64,000 nt of DNA from Neospora caninum Liverpool (lineage: Eukaryota; Apicomplexa; Conoidasida; Eucoccidiorida; Sarcocystidae). The DNA is taken from assembly GCF_000208865.1 (NCBI RefSeq), contig NC_018393.1, forward strand, positions 2,808,714-2,872,713, read 5' to 3'. The stretch's first letter is position 1. The number at the start of each line of letters is the position of its first letter. Below the pieces are notes generated by a model. That model saw only the letters and a list, made by a program, of their open reading frames with translations, was not told the DNA's origin and did not search any database. The position numbers and the translations under genes were made by a program. This document shows positions 11,787 through 23,393 of the stretch, piece by piece.

Positions 11787-14453
11787 ATGGCCTTTTCGCC
11801 GTCCAGCGTCGACGGCCCGTGCGCCGGCGGGGCCGAGCTGAACGGCGAGTGTGAAGACGCTGACGAGCGCGTGAGCGAGGGTAACGGCGAGGAAGACGAG
11901 AACCTGGATGAAGGCGACACCGCTGGGGAAGACAAGAACGCAAGCAACGACTTCTTCGAGAACGGCATCCCCCCCCTCGATCGCGCCGAAAACTCCAGCG
12001 ATGTCTCCTCGGTAGTCAGCGCTGTCTCGTGGTCCTTCCCGATCTCTCCTTCTCCCTCGGTCGCTGGTTTGTCGGAAAAAAATGTGCACGTCTCTGCCGT
12101 GAACATGCAACCAGCCCCGGAGACGCCGCCCTCTGGAGAGCGACTGACGCCACGCCAGGAACTTCCGCACAGCACCTCCCCTGAGGCACCGACTGCTGGA
12201 ACCGGTGTGGACGCTGCGAGCGCCGGAGGCTTTGCTGTGCCGGAGCCGATTCACGCGCCTCCTCAGACCCACAGACCCAGAGGAAGGTAAGAGGCAGCCC
12301 CGCAAGAACTCAAAAACGATGGTGTCTTCTTATCCATATCTATATCTATCCATATCTATATCTTTCCACATCTGTATCTATATCTCTATATATGTGGGTG
12401 GACATCTTCCGTCGACATGTAGGGTTCTCTGCATCTCTGTGTCTTTTGGGATATGCAGTCACATTTTTTTTTGCTCTTGTCTCCGTAGCCTCTTCTCTCT
12501 ATCGCCGTTCCGCTCACCGCCACAGATTAGGCCGAGCCTGCGTGGTATTTCTCTCTCTGGAGCCTGTGTCTCTCTGCCGGTCGTGGGCCGTCCCCCCTCC
12601 CCCCCCCCCCCCCACCGAGGCGCTCGGGTTGCCTGCTTGCGCGGGGCGACTCCGAGAATTCCGAGGATCCCTGCTTCACATAGTTCCCCTTTCTGCGTTT
12701 CTCCGCCGTTTTGTGCCTCAGAGGCAAGCGGGCGAATCGAGGCTTGAGAGGTCGAATTCTCATCCCCGCGAGAGCGCAGTGGGCTCGCATGCGCGCCGAA
12801 CGCGCTGCCTTGGCTGCGGCCGAGGCAGCCCAGGCTTCTTCCACTTCTCCCGGCGACGCTGCGTCCAGAGGCGCGCCGAGCGCGCATGCCAGCCCCGGAG
12901 AGTCGGCGGCGAACCCCCCCGGCGCAGGCCAGGGACTCGAGGCGGAAGAGCGACGGACGCTCGCAGGGGGCGACCTAAAGCGATTCGGAAGCCTCCTGCT
13001 TATACCCGGGAAAACGCGAAAATGGAGAAAAGTACGGACACACACAGACGCCTGTGCACACCACTCCCAGGAGTCTACGGCTTTCTCCTTTACATGCAGA
13101 GGCACACATGCAGATGCGAAGCTGCATGTGCAAGCACCCATGTGGCCTCACCCGCACCTACGTGTACACACACATTTGCATATACATATATATACCTATA
13201 TATATATATGCATTTGTGTGCATACATATATACGTATACATATATACGTATACATATATATATATATATATATATCTATATGTCTATGTATGTCTATGTA
13301 TGTCTATGTATGTCTGTGTATGTATATGGGTGTATGCGACAGATAGACGGGCAGAGGGGCAGCGAGGCCTCGAAGTTTGGTGCCGTTCGAGGGTACGTCA
13401 GGGGTTCAAATGCATATCCTGGGACATGCAGAAGAGGGGCATTTAGAAGAGCAAGGGGAGGCAACACAGTGGACGGAGGACAGAGGAATGAGTTTTTTCT
13501 GTGGTGCTGGCGACTTGGACGCGCAGGTGCGTCGGCGCGTCGGCAACGCTCGGGTCCAGATCTGGGAGGAGATGCCGAACTCCGCAGACCCTCTTCTTCA
13601 GGCTGTCCAGGCGATGCTCCGGCACGGCGTCGCGTCTTCAACTCGCCGGTCTGTGCGCCACACTCGGGCGGTGGCATGTCATATCAAAGAGACGACACGT
13701 CAATATCTTCAACAAACTTCCTCGACTGAAAACGCCGGCAGACCCAAGCCTTTCGTCGGGAGTTCCGCTCCTTCTCCCTGTTGTGCTTCGTCCGCTCCTC
13801 TGCCTTCTTCGTCTCCGTCACCCGCTCTTACATCTTCTGTCTCCCTCCCGTCTCCTCTTCCTGAGCCGTCTCCGACTCCTGGCAGCGGAGCGCCTCCTCG
13901 AAGCGCGCCGGAGGAGACTGTCTGCTCCAGCCCAGGCCCGGGCGCCGCCTTGGAGGTGCCCAGCGCATCTCTGGCCTGCCGCACCCCCGGTGCTCCCTCG
14001 GCATCGGCAGCCGGCGAACTTGGCGAGGAGAGACTCGCCTCGCACGTACCTGCTTGCGGTGGACCTGGAGTCCCCTTGCCCGTGTCTCCGAGCCGATGAA
14101 CCTGTAAATCCTTCCCTGGTCACCTACCCGGAGGGATGGCTGCACGCGGAGCTCTCGACACATCTATCTATCTATCCATATATATATTTGGGGACGTTTG
14201 CTTTTATCCAACTGTCCACATACGTGTTTAAATAGGTATCTTTCTTCATCTAGAGAACAAGGTGTTTCCTTCGACCCTGGCGTGCATACTGTCTACTGAG
14301 ATTTTGTCTCCACCCCAGCCGGTTGCGCTGTTTACTCAAGAACGCGTGTCCAAGGATGCTGAGAAAAGTGGGGTCGCGTCCTTGGGAAACCGGGCTGAAA
14401 CCGAAGAAGCAGGGAAGTTGGCCACGTCAAGTGCCGGCCGTTTTCTCGAGTGA
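11787..14453 (+). CDS. Hypothetical protein, tentative four-exon model
   Basis: Best model: 11787-12286, 12722-13031, 13527-14058 and 14254-14453, 513 residues, phase-consistent throughout. The first junction is well supported (GGAAG|GTAAGA, then TGCCTCAG|AGG). The second donor (AAA|GTACGG) and third donor (GCG|GTGGAC) are weak, so everything after 13031 is uncertain. The N-terminus is acidic and Ser/Pro-rich. Exon 2 encodes a basic, then Ala-rich stretch (ARMRAERAALAAAEAAQ) that may form a helix. Exon 3 encodes RVQIWEEMPNSADPLL and then a Ser/Pro-rich region. I recognise no domain and assign no function. The stop at 14451-14453 overlaps a donor-like CGA|GTGAGT, so further exons may follow. 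Introns contain a C-run, and AT-rich and TGTCTATGTA repeats. Confidence 0.5.
12592..12613. repeat. Poly-C tract
   Basis: Near-pure C run, with a single T, in the first intron of the hypothetical gene at 11.8 kb, upstream of the acceptor at 12721. Confidence 0.8.
13179..13330. repeat. AT-rich simple repeat with TGTCTATGTA decamers
   Basis: (TA)n and TACATA variants pass into about four tandem copies of the decamer TGTCTATGTA. The block lies in the proposed intron 13032-13526. Confidence 0.85.
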
Positions 14454-17400
14454 GTTTCTGCGGCTTGTTTGAATAAGCAGAGATACAGCTTTGTCTCGAG
14501 ACGCGTCGAGGCGCGCCATGGAGAGACGCCAGCGGAGAACAAAGTGCGAGGAAGGAAACAGCAGTAATGGAAAGCGATGCATCCTCCGCTGAGGACTCCG
14601 TTCTGCAGTTCAGGGCACAATGACTCAGTAGACTCTTCGGTTGCTTTTCCGGCACGTCGAGAAGCATAATCTGGCGCGAACGTTAGAGTGTTAACACATG
14701 CAGCAATATACTAGCAGTTTTTGCATCTGCATATCTCTGTGCGTAGGAATATATGAATATGTTTCGATGCGGATTGATCTGCCCAGCAACGGAGATGCAG
14801 ATCGGAGTCAGGACGAAGAGTGGGCTCTTCCGTGTGGAAGGGGGGGAAAGCGCTAAACCCGAAATGCTCTTTTTGGTGTTTCCACGTGCCGCGACTCATT
14901 GAGCATGCGTGTCGAAACGGCCGTTGTTCATCTTGCAAAATCTGAATGGAAGCAGACTTGCGCCATCAGGCCAGACTTCTCTCCACGTGGCACCTTGGGC
15001 GTTGAAACCAACCCACAGTTCAACCCTGCATCATTCAACTTAGTTAATCAGCGTTTCTTGTTGATGTTAGGTTGATATTCTGTGCCAGCCGATCTAAAAT
15101 CGCGACGTCATTGTCGTTCCTATAAATCGAGTCCTTTCCGACGCGCCCTGAAGCGTCATCTAGGCCGCGCAGAGAGCGGCTCTGTCCAACGGCGCTTCAA
15201 CGGCTGCTGGTGTCTGAGCTTATCTCACCTGCATGCACTGCTCCGGTGCGTGTGAACACACGGGTAGCCTGTCTTTTCCTCAGAGAGGAAACCCTTTCGT
15301 TTGCGCGCTCTGTAACGTTCGCAGAGACAACGGGCAAAAATGACATCTGAAGCCTTCTACGGAGAGTTAGGGCCGATCGCTTGAGACAACATACAGATGT
15401 GGGAGGTTCGAACCCCACGTGTCCGCGAGACCTGCCGCATGTAAATATCCTGTATACAAATAGGAAAGTATGTATATAAACATGTATATGAAAATGTATG
15501 CATGGGTACGACTGTATTGCTGCGGTGGCGTAGGCATGCCTATCTACGAGTCATTGCACTTGGGAAGAGGATGGCTGATCTGGGGTTAAGGCCGTTGATT
15601 CGAAAGTGTTTTGCATGCGGAGCAGTGTGGGCTGTCCTCGGTGATCCACTCCGCTTGCTGCATTTCCACCGTTAATTCACAACATCTCGGTACTCTTTGA
15701 GGCTTGCGACAAGATGAAGGCAGAACGGCCGTTCCGAGCGCCTCAGTCCTCTTGGATAGAAATTTCAAAGCCGACGCTGTGCAATCGCAATCCGCTGGAC
15801 CGTTCGCACACCAGAACTGTATGCGTCCTGGGGATTTGCTCCAGCAGCTGTCTTCCCAGCTGGACCGGCCTGCCGGTAAAGTTTGCATTTGTGACACTAT
15901 TCGCTAGAGGAAGAAACAGACGCCAGGGGTTCGGATCTGTTCTCAGAGCGTCCCGAGCATCTGGGTCAATAGGCAAATATACAGTGCATCTGTGGACATT
16001 TGGGCACTCCAGGTTTGGACAGTGTTCGTGAACGCGTCAACTCGGTTTTATGCAGAAAGGTAGAAAGGCAAACGTCCCAGTTTCCACGTTCTTCTCCCTC
16101 CGACGGAGCAAAGAAGCCCCGCTCGTTGACGGGCACAAGGACCAGTCCCCGAATCCGATCCGTGTAGTCCGGCTGTCTACATCTCACAACTGGAGTCGCA
16201 TTTCGTGTCCGGTAGGTCCGCTATTGTGTCTGCATTCGCTTTGAGCTATGTGCAGCGCCGGATTCGCGTCATCAAGCTGCATATCCCGCCTGACCTGCTG
16301 CTGACCCCGCCGTGAGTCCTCTCTTCGCGTTGGGTTGGTCGGAGCGAAGACAGCGTGGCACAAAAGGCGCCTCCTGGCGGCGAATCTTCCCTTCGTTTCT
16401 AGACGCCAGTGTGCCTTTCTCTTTGGGGAGTCGCCAACCACTGATCTCCGCTTTTCCGCAGCGCTTTTCCTAGTGTCTTCGTCGTTCAACGTCTCCTTTT
16501 TCTCGCGACAGGGTGGCCAGCGTGCATGCAGCGTTCGGAATTGCCGCGTCTCTCCAGTCTGCGAGAAAACAGTTGCTCTAAGCCATTTCCCTCCTTTTCA
16601 CCCTCATATGTGTCACCCAGTCTTGTGGAGTGGGAAGCGTCTCCTTTTCTGTTTGAATCGCCGCTCAAGCGTCCAGGCTTCTCTTCCCCAGCCCAAGGTG
16701 TTAACGCTGTTTGTCCCCGCGATAGCGTCTGAACGCGCGTCCCGTCTCCAGTTTGTGCTGCCTGAAGCATCTCGGGGAACCTTTTTGGGCTTCTCCTTTG
16801 ACCCTCCCTCTTTCGTCTCGCGCTTTCTCGTGCCCGCGAGGTCTCCATTTCCTTTGCTGTGTCCTGTTCTCGCCGCGCGCGCGACAGGAGACACCCGGCG
16901 TTTGACTTCGAAGCTGGAACTGCTTCCCAGTTCGCAACGACAAAAAGGCTCAATTTCGGAAACCCCTCCCACGCGTCTCCACTCCTCGCTGGTGTCCCTC
17001 CACAGGCAGTTCTCCAGTTCAGGCGTCAGCCCCGGGACTCCGCGCTTTGCGATTTCCCTTTTCACGCGCCTTGTCCTTCGTTCCTCTTTGCTCTTCCCAT
17101 CGCCAGCAAACAACAGAGACACGGCGCGAGACTCTCGCGACTGTGTTTCCTCCTCCTCTCCGGTGCGTATTTCTCGCCTCGGAGCGAGGGACATCGGCCA
17201 GCTAGGCTCCGGGACAGCACGAGGGCCGGCCGCATCTCTCCCCGTCGGTTTTCTTCCGAGGCTCGCGAGAGAAGAATAAGAGGCGGAATCCGCAGGTTCA
17301 CTCCGATTTCTCTGCCTTCTCGCGTTTTCCACTTCGGCAGCGAAGCTTCGAGAGGCTGCGAGCTCGAAAAATCCTTTTCCGCGACGTTTTCCCTTCGCGG

Positions 17401-17577
17401 GTCGGCCACACACTTCTTCGTGGCTCGGCAAAGGGGTGAAGAGCGAAGACGAGAGACGCGGGGTGACCTGCGCTGCTTCGGCCGTTCCGCGGTTCTCGCC
17501 TCAACAGCCTCGGAACAGAGCAGAGAGAACGTCAAGAAGTTTCGAAGAAATCTGAGCTCTGCCCCCACTCCGCACTC
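14454..17577. other. Spacer and SBDS upstream region
   Basis: No recognisable gene on either strand. The first 2 kb has only short frames. From about 16.4 kb the + strand is C/T-rich up to the SBDS start, which matches a leader/promoter. This skew explains the long minus-strand frame at 16613-17431, whose translation is Arg/Glu/Ser-rich and family-free. A lone B-box-like GGTTCGAACCC at about 15400 does not fold as a tRNA. Confidence 0.5.
17452..17458 (+). promoter_or_regulatory. AGAGACG heptamer upstream of SBDS
   Basis: Matches the (A/T)GAGACG heptamer described in T. gondii promoters and lies about 120 bases before the SBDS ATG. A 7-mer with one degenerate base arises often by chance, so this is only a candidate. 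Confidence 0.25.
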
Positions 17578-19617
17578 ATGGCGCTCAAACAACCTGTCAC
17601 GCAGGTCCGCCTAACAAACGTCGCGGTTGTGCGCTTGCGGCAACACGGTCACCGCTTCGAAGTAGCCTGCTACAAAAACAAAGTTCTCAACTGGCGAGCA
17701 GGTATACACGCTGTTCCGTTTTCGAACTTCTCCGGAACCAGAAGTCGCCTCGGAAGACCAACCGCAAACAACAACCGAAGCAACATTCCAGTATTTAGAC
17801 AAGGCACTTCTGTGCGGTCACTGCAGTCGACAATCCCTTACATATACATATATAAATGCGTATGCATAGATATAGATAGATGTAGACATATATGCATCAG
17901 CAGGAGCATTTAAAAAGCAAAGAGCTCTGCGTGAGGTGCGCCCATGTCTGCCTTGGGCTGTGTTCATCCGCCTAGAGCCGCCTGTTGTCCGGGGGAGGGG
18001 CGGGGGAAGGCGCTAAGGAGACACTTGTGTCTCTTCACAGGGGTACTGGAGGAGGTTGGTCTGACTTGCTCGGATGTAAATAGCGATCGCCTGAGCGACG
18101 GCGCGCCGTCCGGGCGCCCTGTTCTGCTCATAACCGACCCATGCACGCCCAATGCTGAATGTGCGGAGTGCTCTGCCGTTATGGCCTCGTGCCTCGCTCT
18201 TTGCAGGAATCGAGGACGATCTGCGAGAGGTAACCAATACCCTGCCTCGAGCGCGGACCTACGCACACGCCAAGACACCTGCCTTTCTGCTTGCCAACGT
18301 GTAGCTCCAAACCCGGTCAAAAAAAACGCACGGCCCTACCCGGCCCCCTAGAGCCTTCTACAAAGATGTATATATATATATATATATACATATGAAGGCG
18401 CTATAGAAAGAAAATCTGCGTCTGTATATATATATATATATATCTGTATGTATATATATATATGCATATATGTATATGTATTTATATATATATATATATG
18501 TGTATGTATATATATATGTATATATATGTATATATGTATATATGCGTGTGTCGATGTCGTCACGTGGATGTGAAGAGGCCGAATGAAACGCAAGCGTTGA
18601 CCGCCGGGTTGGCGAAAACGTTTTCGGTCCTCTGTTTCAATTTGGCAAGGCGTGTCTGGTGCACTATTCTGTACCGCCCGATCTAAAGTCGTGCCTTTGT
18701 ATCTCTCTGGAAACGAGCTCGGTCAGTTCGTTCACCCTCACATTTGTTTCTACCACAGCGAGCGTGTGGTTCCGGTGAGCTCACGTGCGTTTGGAAAATA
18801 TCTGTATTCACTTTTGTGTTTGTGTAGCGAGATACTAATATGTTTACGTGTATCGCTCCAGATACTGTGCATGTATCTCTCCAGATATTGTGCACGGTAA
18901 ATCTCTACACATGCATGTGAACTGTAGGTTTGACAGCTCCGTGCATGCATCTCGTGCGGCTCCGAAGACTTGCGACTGTTGCCCGACTTCGACGCGCAGG
19001 GGGCGGGACCGAAGTGGGGGCTGAGACGCGCGGTTGCATTCCTGGGGGTTTCTTGCACTGCACACACGTCGACGCCGTCGCTTCCCGAGTTTGGGAACAA
19101 CAGGCGATGTGTGTGTTGACCGCGGGTGCATGCACGGTTGTGCCACGCGCCTGCCTCCGCGCTCGAAGTTCGATTCCAATTCTCCCGTAAAACAGAAAGT
19201 GAAAGGCGAGTGTGATGCTCCTGCGCAACCAGGTACTGCAGACGAATGCAGTCTTCCACAATGTCTCGAAAGGGGAATTTGCGAAACGCGACGCTCTCCT
19301 GGCCGTCTTCAATACCGTGGACCAGGAGCGAATCTGCAAGATCATCCTCGATAAAGGCAAGTCCTCTCCGTCACCGGCGTCCGAGAGGACGGCAGCCGCA
19401 GACGCGCTGCCTCCCGGCCTGCTGCGCTTGGCTTCGCGGATCCACGGCGTCGCCGCGCCGGATGCTTCGACGCCCTGTCGGACAAAAAACGAGATACGCC
19501 GCACTTCCCTTCAAGGCACACAGCTGCACTCTAAGTATTCATGCAGAGTGCAGATGTCTTTCTCTAAACACAAGCATAAAACCGATACGCATACACACGT
19601 TTCTATCCATATATGTG

Positions 19618-19662
<45 letters not shown>

Positions 19663-21760
19663 ATATGTCTATATTTGTGAGCCCAGCTGTATGCATGTAG
19701 ACATGTGGAGATCTCTGTGTTGCGGGCGATTTCGTTTGGTTTTTCGCGGCCGGTTTTGTCCAGGTGAGCTGCAGGTGTCGGAGAAGGAGCGGCAAGCGGC
19801 GCTGGCAGCTGCGTTGCAAGACGTGATTTCTTTGGTGATTGAGATGACCGTGAATGTGCGGACAGGGTTGCCCCTGACGCGCACGGCTGCGGCGTCGGCG
19901 CTGAAGCAGGCGGGGTTCGGAGTGAAGCTCGGCGTGGCCTCGAAGGCGCAGGCGCTGAAGGCGGTGGTCCTCTTGCAGAGAAAGCTGGGGCCCGACGCCA
20001 TTGCTCGCCGCATGATGCGTCTGAAAGCCGAGTGTGCGGCGGAACACCGCGAGCGCGTCTGCAAGTTCGTCACCGAGCAGTGCGGGGGTGTCGTCGAACA
20101 CGAGCGCCTTCTTCGAGGCGGCGGCGAAGAAGAAGAGAGCGCAGAGACGCCAGACAGAAGGGAGAGAGAAGAGAGAGCAGAGGACGGGGTCGGGGGGACT
20201 GCGGAGTCGACGGGGGCGAGAGACGCGAGAAGGCGTGAATTCTCACAGAGCCAAGCAGCCGGACGAGGACAGCGGGGCAAAGGGGGAGACGGTAGGGACG
20301 TCGAAGAGGCGATGGGCGACCATTCGAACGCAGACACGTTCGCGGGCGACCGCGAGGAACGGACAGCGCGTGCGAGCCGCCCCCCAGGCGCCCTTGAGCG
20401 AGGCCGTGAGGCAGAGACGCCGTCCGGGGACTCAGGCTGTGTCTCCGCGCAGAAACGGAGCGTTGACTCTGGCAAGCGAGGCTCGGAGGCGACCTACAGC
20501 GTCGTGTTCCTCAGCCCCGCGAGTTGCTATCGCGAGCTCGACACCCTGTTGCACAGCGTCGGCGGCAGTCTCGTTCTCCTCGCGGCGAACTGCATTCAAG
20601 CATGTCAGCCTGACTGGCGAGCCTGTAGCTCGAAGACGCCTGCAGGGGAGACGGGCGAAGGGGCGAGCGACTGTGCACCGCGAGCGGGCCAGGAGCGGGA
20701 GAGAAGACGGACGGGGCGGCGCACGGAGGCGGACGCGGAAGGCGAGGCAGGCCAAGGTCTCTCGCCGAAGGGCGAGCAGGCGAAGAAGAGACGCGACGCA
20801 GCAAGGCGGAACAGAGGCTGCGGAGGCGACTCCAGTGAGGAGGGAAACGGCGACGCATGCGGAGACCGGGCACTCCGAGACGGCGAAGAGGAAGGGAAAG
20901 CGAGACGGAAGAAGGCGGGGAACAGGTCTCAGCGACGCGCGGACGTGCAGATCCCCCGCGCCCTCAAAATGGGCGACAGTCGAGAAGCGGCGAGTTGCCT
21001 ACCGCATGTACTCGAGGCCACTGCGCGAGGGACACAGCTCGCGGCCTCTCCAGAGGACTGGGAGGCGGCTGCGATGGCCTGGCTGAGACGAGATCCTCTC
21101 GCGGAACCTCTCCAAATGCGGAGTGGCGGAACCAGCCGTTCCTCGGCCAGCGACGAGGACGAATCTAGCGAAGAGGACCCGCCCATCCTGGGCCGTCAGC
21201 CGCAGCCCTCGACGCGAAAAGGAAAGAAAGAGAAGAGAGGCCGAAAGAGCGAAGCCAGCGGCGACAGACACACTTTGCACAACGGGCGCGAGCACGTCGT
21301 CTCTCTCTCACATCCCGAATTCCACGCCGAGGCGTCGGGCGCGTCTCCTCTGTGCAGTGCAGACTCTCTAGGTTTTGGCGTCCCCGCTTCTCCAGACACA
21401 AGACGGAGTGGCGCTGGCGTGCAAGCGAGCGCTGCCCAGCGAGAAGTTCACTCTTCGTTGTCTTCGCACGTGGCAGGGAGCAGAGAGCGCACAACGTTCG
21501 GTGCCCCAGACGCGACAGGTGTGCACAGGAAGAAGGAGAAGCAGGCGCAGAGGGGCGGCGCCTTCGCTTGCCGCACCTGCCATCTCGCGTTTGACGCAGC
21601 TGCAGACTACAGACAACACTGCAAGTCGTCTTTGCATGCGATGAACTTGAAGCGGCGAGTGAAAGATCTCCCGCCGTTAACGGAAGAAGGCTGGCGAGAA
21701 GCGCAACTGGATGAGCAGCTGGCCGTTCAACTCGAAGGCATGGTCATGCCCGAATACTAA
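17578..21760 (+). CDS. SBDS: SBDS/Sdo1 60S ribosomal subunit maturation factor with C-terminal zinc finger
   Basis: Exons 17578-17701, 18041-18054, 19233-19356 and 19764-21760 give 752 residues; the family is normally about 250. The N-terminal domain is unmistakable: [64 protein letters not shown]. Domain III ([20 protein letters not shown], from 331) follows about 135 inserted charged residues. A second long disordered stretch leads to a C2H2 finger (C690, C693, H706, H712) with [12 protein letters not shown] after it, resembling Rei1/ZNF622 fingers. SBDS acts with the GTPase EFL1 to release eIF6 from pre-60S subunits in the cytoplasm. Rei1 also acts in cytoplasmic 60S maturation, and plant SBDS proteins are known to carry a similar extension. 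Exon 2 is only 14 nt, and intron 3 uses a GC donor. The start is the only ATG preceding the conserved domain. Confidence 0.95.
18041..18054 (+). other. SBDS: 14-nt microexon of SBDS
   Basis: CTCTTCACAG precedes it and GTTGGT follows. It joins phase 1 (exon 1 ends GCAG) to phase 0 (exon 3 starts GTACTG). The junction peptide reads [17 protein letters not shown], matching the family's EVLQT segment apart from about three fewer residues. Confidence 0.75.
18366..18560. repeat. AT/GT-rich simple repeat block in SBDS intron 2
   Basis: Several (TA)n runs interspersed with TATATG and TATGTA variants, wholly inside intron 18055-19232. Confidence 0.9.
19357..19763 (+). other. SBDS: GC-AG intron of SBDS
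   Basis: The donor reads AAAG|GCAAGT and the acceptor TTGTCCAG|GTGAG. Splicing here restores [13 protein letters not shown], conserved in the family. The nearest GT, four bases downstream, would put a TGA immediately after the junction. The intron contains the (TATC)n run. Confidence 0.9.
19617..19662. repeat. (TATC)n microsatellite in SBDS intron 3
   Basis: About eleven uninterrupted TATC units, within the GC-AG intron. Confidence 0.95.
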
Positions 21761-21879
21761 ACCGGCGGCTGGGCTGGGAGCGAGCGCGGGCGTGCGGCGT
21801 ACGAACGGTGTCAGAGGAACCGACACGATGCCTGTTGCCGCGGTGCTCTTGTCGCAGGGGCCGCATAGAACCGCGGGGC

Positions 21880-21897
21880 GGGGGGGGGGGGGGGGGG
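21880..21897. repeat. Poly-G tract (18 G)
   Basis: Uninterrupted G run about 120 bases after the SBDS stop, on the transcribed strand, so it may be in the 3' UTR. Confidence 0.9.
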
Positions 21898-22682
21898 TAA
21901 GCGTGAACACAAAAGTGTGTGAGAGCGGTTGAGAAGTGGTCGCGTTCCTCACTAGAGAGAGGAAAGGCCCGGGCGGCTACACTCAAAGGGTGTCTCTCCA
22001 CCGGGACTGGAACACGAGCGCAGGCATCTCGCTGCGTCTTTGACGTTTTGTCGGGGATTTCCGTTTCTTATGACGCCACCGTCGCGACAGACGTGGGCAT
22101 CGACAGCCAAGAGACGTCTACTCGTTTGTGTTTATAGGAAATGCTCGCGGCGGGTTGGTTCCCTCTCACGGCAAGCGTTTTGTCTCAGCAGGCTGATTCA
22201 GACGACTCGAGGACGGTCTTTGCAACTTACGCGTCAAAAAGAGACGGCGGACACGGTGGAATGCATGCCTTGAATTTTTTAACTGCGAAAGCTGGCAGGT
22301 CCGGAAAAGGACAAACGATCGGCCGGTGGTTGGCAGCTGAAACTCGAAAACCTCCCGCAGAGAAGGCCTGGCCGCAAGACACTGAGTGTTCGTGACATGG
22401 AGCGAAGTAAAACGCCTCCGAGTGACTAAGAAAGACAACGTGCAAACGTTCGGAAATAACCGATTCACAACGAAAAAAGAAGGCAAACATGCGCACCTGA
22501 CGCTTCTGCCGATAGCGCGCGAGATGGCGTGTGGCGAAATGCATCCTGCGTGGGCCAGAGAGGGTGAAGGCGAGTTCTAGGTTTGCAGTCTTTTCAGCTT
22601 GTTCAGGTGTCCTTTTTTGCTTCTACACATAGCCTTAACATGTGCTGCCACAATATACATATATAGCCTATCTGTACATACA

Positions 22683-22707
22683 GATATATATATATATATA
22701 TATATAC
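22683..22707. repeat. (AT)n microsatellite
   Basis: Uninterrupted alternating run between the SBDS and DGK 3' ends. Confidence 0.9.
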
Positions 22708-23393
22708 CTGTGCAGGTAGGTGTCTCGGCGAGACGTTGCATTGGACGCCCTTGGCCATGAAAAAGGGTGAAAGAACAAAGTATCTGCATGTGTAGTTGGG
22801 ACCCCCGGCGGGCGACGCTCACGGTTTTTAGAAAGAGCATTCACAGACGTTGTCCAAAAATTCCCGCCCTGCCGACTGTCAGGGGCATTCTCCGTGGAAG
22901 CACTACGTCCCTCACCCCTGAGAGTGAACCCCCTTGCGTGAAAGCGTGGGGGTGCGCTTCCGCATCTTTTTAACAAACCAGTGAGGCACCGGGTACGCCA
23001 CGCCTTCCCCTGTTTTGGCGTGCACCGGGTGCGAGCTCAATGCACTGTCCCACAAGTTCTGCACACATTCGAATCACGGCTGCGGCTCTGGCGTCCAGGA
23101 ACAAACTGCCCTGGCAAACGGGTAGGCCTTGCGCCGCTTTGACGCCAGCTGTTGTGCCTCACCACACGTGCACTCACAAAGGGAGAAACGGGTACAAACA
23201 GGATCGCGACAAGCTACTCGACAGGATCCGCTGGACCACACACATCTGCCCACAGAGGACAGCCTCGTCAGTTGGGGGACAGCGCGGAACGCGTTTGGCC
23301 TTCGCGCGTTCTCGACTGGCCGTTTTCGCCAAGGAGCAACTTGCAGCACATTCTTGCACTCCTCGCGGAACCTCCCGCGTCCTGCGCCTCGCT

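Larger units (their letters stand above)
21761..23393. other. Convergent intergenic region, SBDS and DGK 3' ends
   Basis: The two genes point at each other, so this 1.6 kb should hold both 3' UTRs. It contains an 18-base poly-G at 21880-21897 and a (TA)n run at 22683-22707. No coding or RNA gene is recognisable. Confidence 0.55.

Noticed and set aside
15380..15425. tRNA-like B box (GGTTCGAACCC) with a GFEPPTS-type translation on the minus strand
   Set aside because: The T-arm does not pair as 5 bp around a 7-base loop, no A box lies at the right distance, and no matching acceptor stem is present upstream.
16613..17431. 272-codon minus-strand frame upstream of SBDS
   Set aside because: It is the reverse of a C/T-rich leader. 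The translation is Arg/Glu/Ser-rich with no domain or splice partner.
15076..18692. Similar 28-base segments near 15076 and 18665 (ATTCTGTGCC.../ATTCTGTACC...)
   Set aside because: 23 of 28 matching positions between two places in 64 kb is within what chance allows, so no dispersed element is claimed.
20034..21086. 350-codon alternative frame inside SBDS exon 4
   Set aside because: The overlapping frame carries SBDS domain III and the zinc finger; this one is a high-GC shadow.
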